NCBI RefSeq assembly: GCF_028710545.1
Contig: NZ_JAQTTX010000023.1
Span: forward strand, 1-44,676
Source of the DNA: Halothiobacillus sp.
GTDB lineage: Bacteria > Pseudomonadota > Gammaproteobacteria > Halothiobacillales > Halothiobacillaceae
DNA length: 44,676 bases
Direction: 5' to 3'
The position numbers and the translations under genes were made by a program. Positions 43,827-44,676 of this stretch are shown here, in pieces. The notes beneath the pieces are model-generated. The model did no database searches. It was not told the DNA's origin and was given only the letters and a program-made list of their open reading frames with translations. Every line of letters starts with the position of its first letter. Within the stretch, counting starts at the first letter, position 1.

Positions 43827-44676
43827 TGCCACCCTCTTCGCCAGCAGCCATGACAAGCAATTCAACGATCCGCGAACAGGCCTATCACTGGCTGATGACA
43901 ACCGATCCGCGGCAGAAATCAGCAGGCGCAGCCAACTTGTATCGACAGGCACTCATGACGGACGATGCCGTCATCCCACGCCCGCCCGACGAGACCATCG
44001 TTCGCGTGGAAGACCCCGGCCGCCCTGCCCTACCCAAGCTGGTGCCACCGCGCGATCTGCCGAGACGGATCACCCACACCCAGGAAGGGCGCAACGCAAT
44101 GGCCCACGCCTTTGCCCATATCGAATTCAATGCCATCAATATCGCGCTGGATGCGGTCTACCGCTTCGACGACATGCCTGCGGCTTACTATCGTGACTGG
44201 TTGCGAGTCGCGTCTGAAGAAGGCAAGCACTTCCTGCTACTGGCCGACTACCTCGCACAACACGGCAGCAGCTACGGTGATTTTCCCGCACACAACAGCC
44301 TGTGGGAAACCGTCTGCGCCACCGATCACGATGTCATGGTGCGCATGGCGCTGGTGCCCCGCGTTCTCGAAGCGCGCGGACTCGACGTCACTCCGGCCAT
44401 CGCCGACAAATTGCGCTTGGTGGGCGATCAGGCACTCGTCGATATTCTCGGGGTGATTTATACGGACGAAATCGGCCATGTCGAAATCGGCACCCGCTGG
44501 TTCCGCCACTGCGCCGAACAACGCCAACTCGATCCGCGCAGCAACTTTCGCGACTTGCTGGCCGAATACATGCACGGCCGTATTCGCGGCCCCTACGACG
44601 AACCGGGGCGCATGGCCGCCGGTTTCACCCGCGAAGAAATCGACGATCTCAAGGCCATGGAAGCGCAGACGCTGGC
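43826..44676 (+). CDS. DUF455 ferritin-like protein, 3' end outside window
   Basis: At least 283 residues, open to the right edge with no stop seen. It begins at the ATG sharing a base with the previous stop (TGATG). AFAHIEFNAINIALDAVYRF, ASEEGKHFLLLADYL, RVLEARGLDV and IYTDEIGHVEIGTRWF form a four-helix pattern, with likely di-metal ligands Glu100, Glu132, His135, Glu182, Glu215 and His218. This matches the DUF455 family, related to rubrerythrin and MiaE folds. Its substrate is unknown. The tight coupling to a ModE-like regulator suggests control by that protein. Usual family length is about 270-290, so little is missing. Confidence 0.87.
   Translation, partial: MPPSSPAAMTSNSTIREQAYHWLMTTDPRQKSAGAANLYRQALMTDDAVIPRPPDETIVRVEDPGRPALPKLVPPRDLPRRITHTQEGRNAMAHAFAHIEFNAINIALDAVYRFDDMPAAYYRDWLRVASEEGKHFLLLADYLAQHGSSYGDFPAHNSLWETVCATDHDVMVRMALVPRVLEARGLDVTPAIADKLRLVGDQALVDILGVIYTDEIGHVEIGTRWFRHCAEQRQLDPRSNFRDLLAEYMHGRIRGPYDEPGRMAAGFTREEIDDLKAMEAQTL

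Noticed and set aside
1..44676. tRNA genes, rRNA genes, CRISPR arrays, prophage or complete IS
   Set aside because: No cloverleaf-like TTCGAATC arms in context, no rRNA-like stretch, no regularly spaced repeats, and no transposase, integrase or phage gene was seen on either strand.

Overview
The window is a stretch of gammaproteobacterial chromosome made almost entirely of core genes. Gene orders seen here include aroQ-accB-accC-prmA, the mucD-lepA-lepB-rnc-era-recO-pdxJ-acpS string (the order known next to the algU/muc genes of Pseudomonas), holC-valS and hpt next to a methylthioinosine phosphorylase and nagZ. These point to Gammaproteobacteria. Paired YeeE/YedE sulfur transporters, a TDT-family exporter with a YeiE-like regulator, and a proton-pumping P-type ATPase would suit a sulfur-oxidising, Halothiobacillus-like organism. 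That placement is an inference from gene content, not proven. I see no tRNA, rRNA, CRISPR array, prophage or complete insertion sequence.

Layout. 1-4.5 kb: tail of a DEAD-box RNA helicase, a 151-bp MITE-like element, a beta-CASP metallo-hydrolase and ppsA. 5-7.7 kb: minD-minE without minC, then two half-size YeeE/YedE proteins and hslR. 8-11.2 kb: aroQ-accB-accC-prmA, joining aromatic synthesis, fatty-acid synthesis and L11 methylation. 11.4-14.7 kb: a divergent module of a YeiE-like LysR regulator against a TDT transporter and a thioredoxin-domain lipid-free periplasmic protein. 15-18.3 kb: valS and holC. 18.4-21.1 kb: a UPF0104 membrane protein, an ABM-domain protein, and the rpsF-rpsR-rplI operon with a clear promoter and a terminator-like leader hairpin. 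21.2-32.1 kb: one long minus-strand run, alaC-hom-mucD-lepA-lepB-DUF4845-rnc-era-recO-pdxJ-acpS. 32.4-36.1 kb: thrC (with a cysteine-rich insertion), methylthioinosine phosphorylase, hpt and nagZ. 36.5-41 kb: dienelactone hydrolase, a second 314-bp MITE-like element, two small genes and a P3A H+-ATPase. 41.3-44.7 kb: a ketopantoate-reductase-like protein with RoxA, then a ModE-like regulator overlapping a DUF455 ferritin-like gene that runs off the window.

Connections. alaC, hom and thrC serve alanine/threonine synthesis. The phosphorylase and Hpt form a short salvage route from methylthioinosine through hypoxanthine to IMP. The TDT/TlpA/LysR cluster and the YeeE/YedE pair are the best candidates for sulfur-specific physiology. 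The most unusual non-coding items are two MITE-like elements with IS5-type (YTAR) target duplications and dense hairpins, and a pair of C-rich palindromic repeats in opposite orientation at 7.7 and 14.7 kb.
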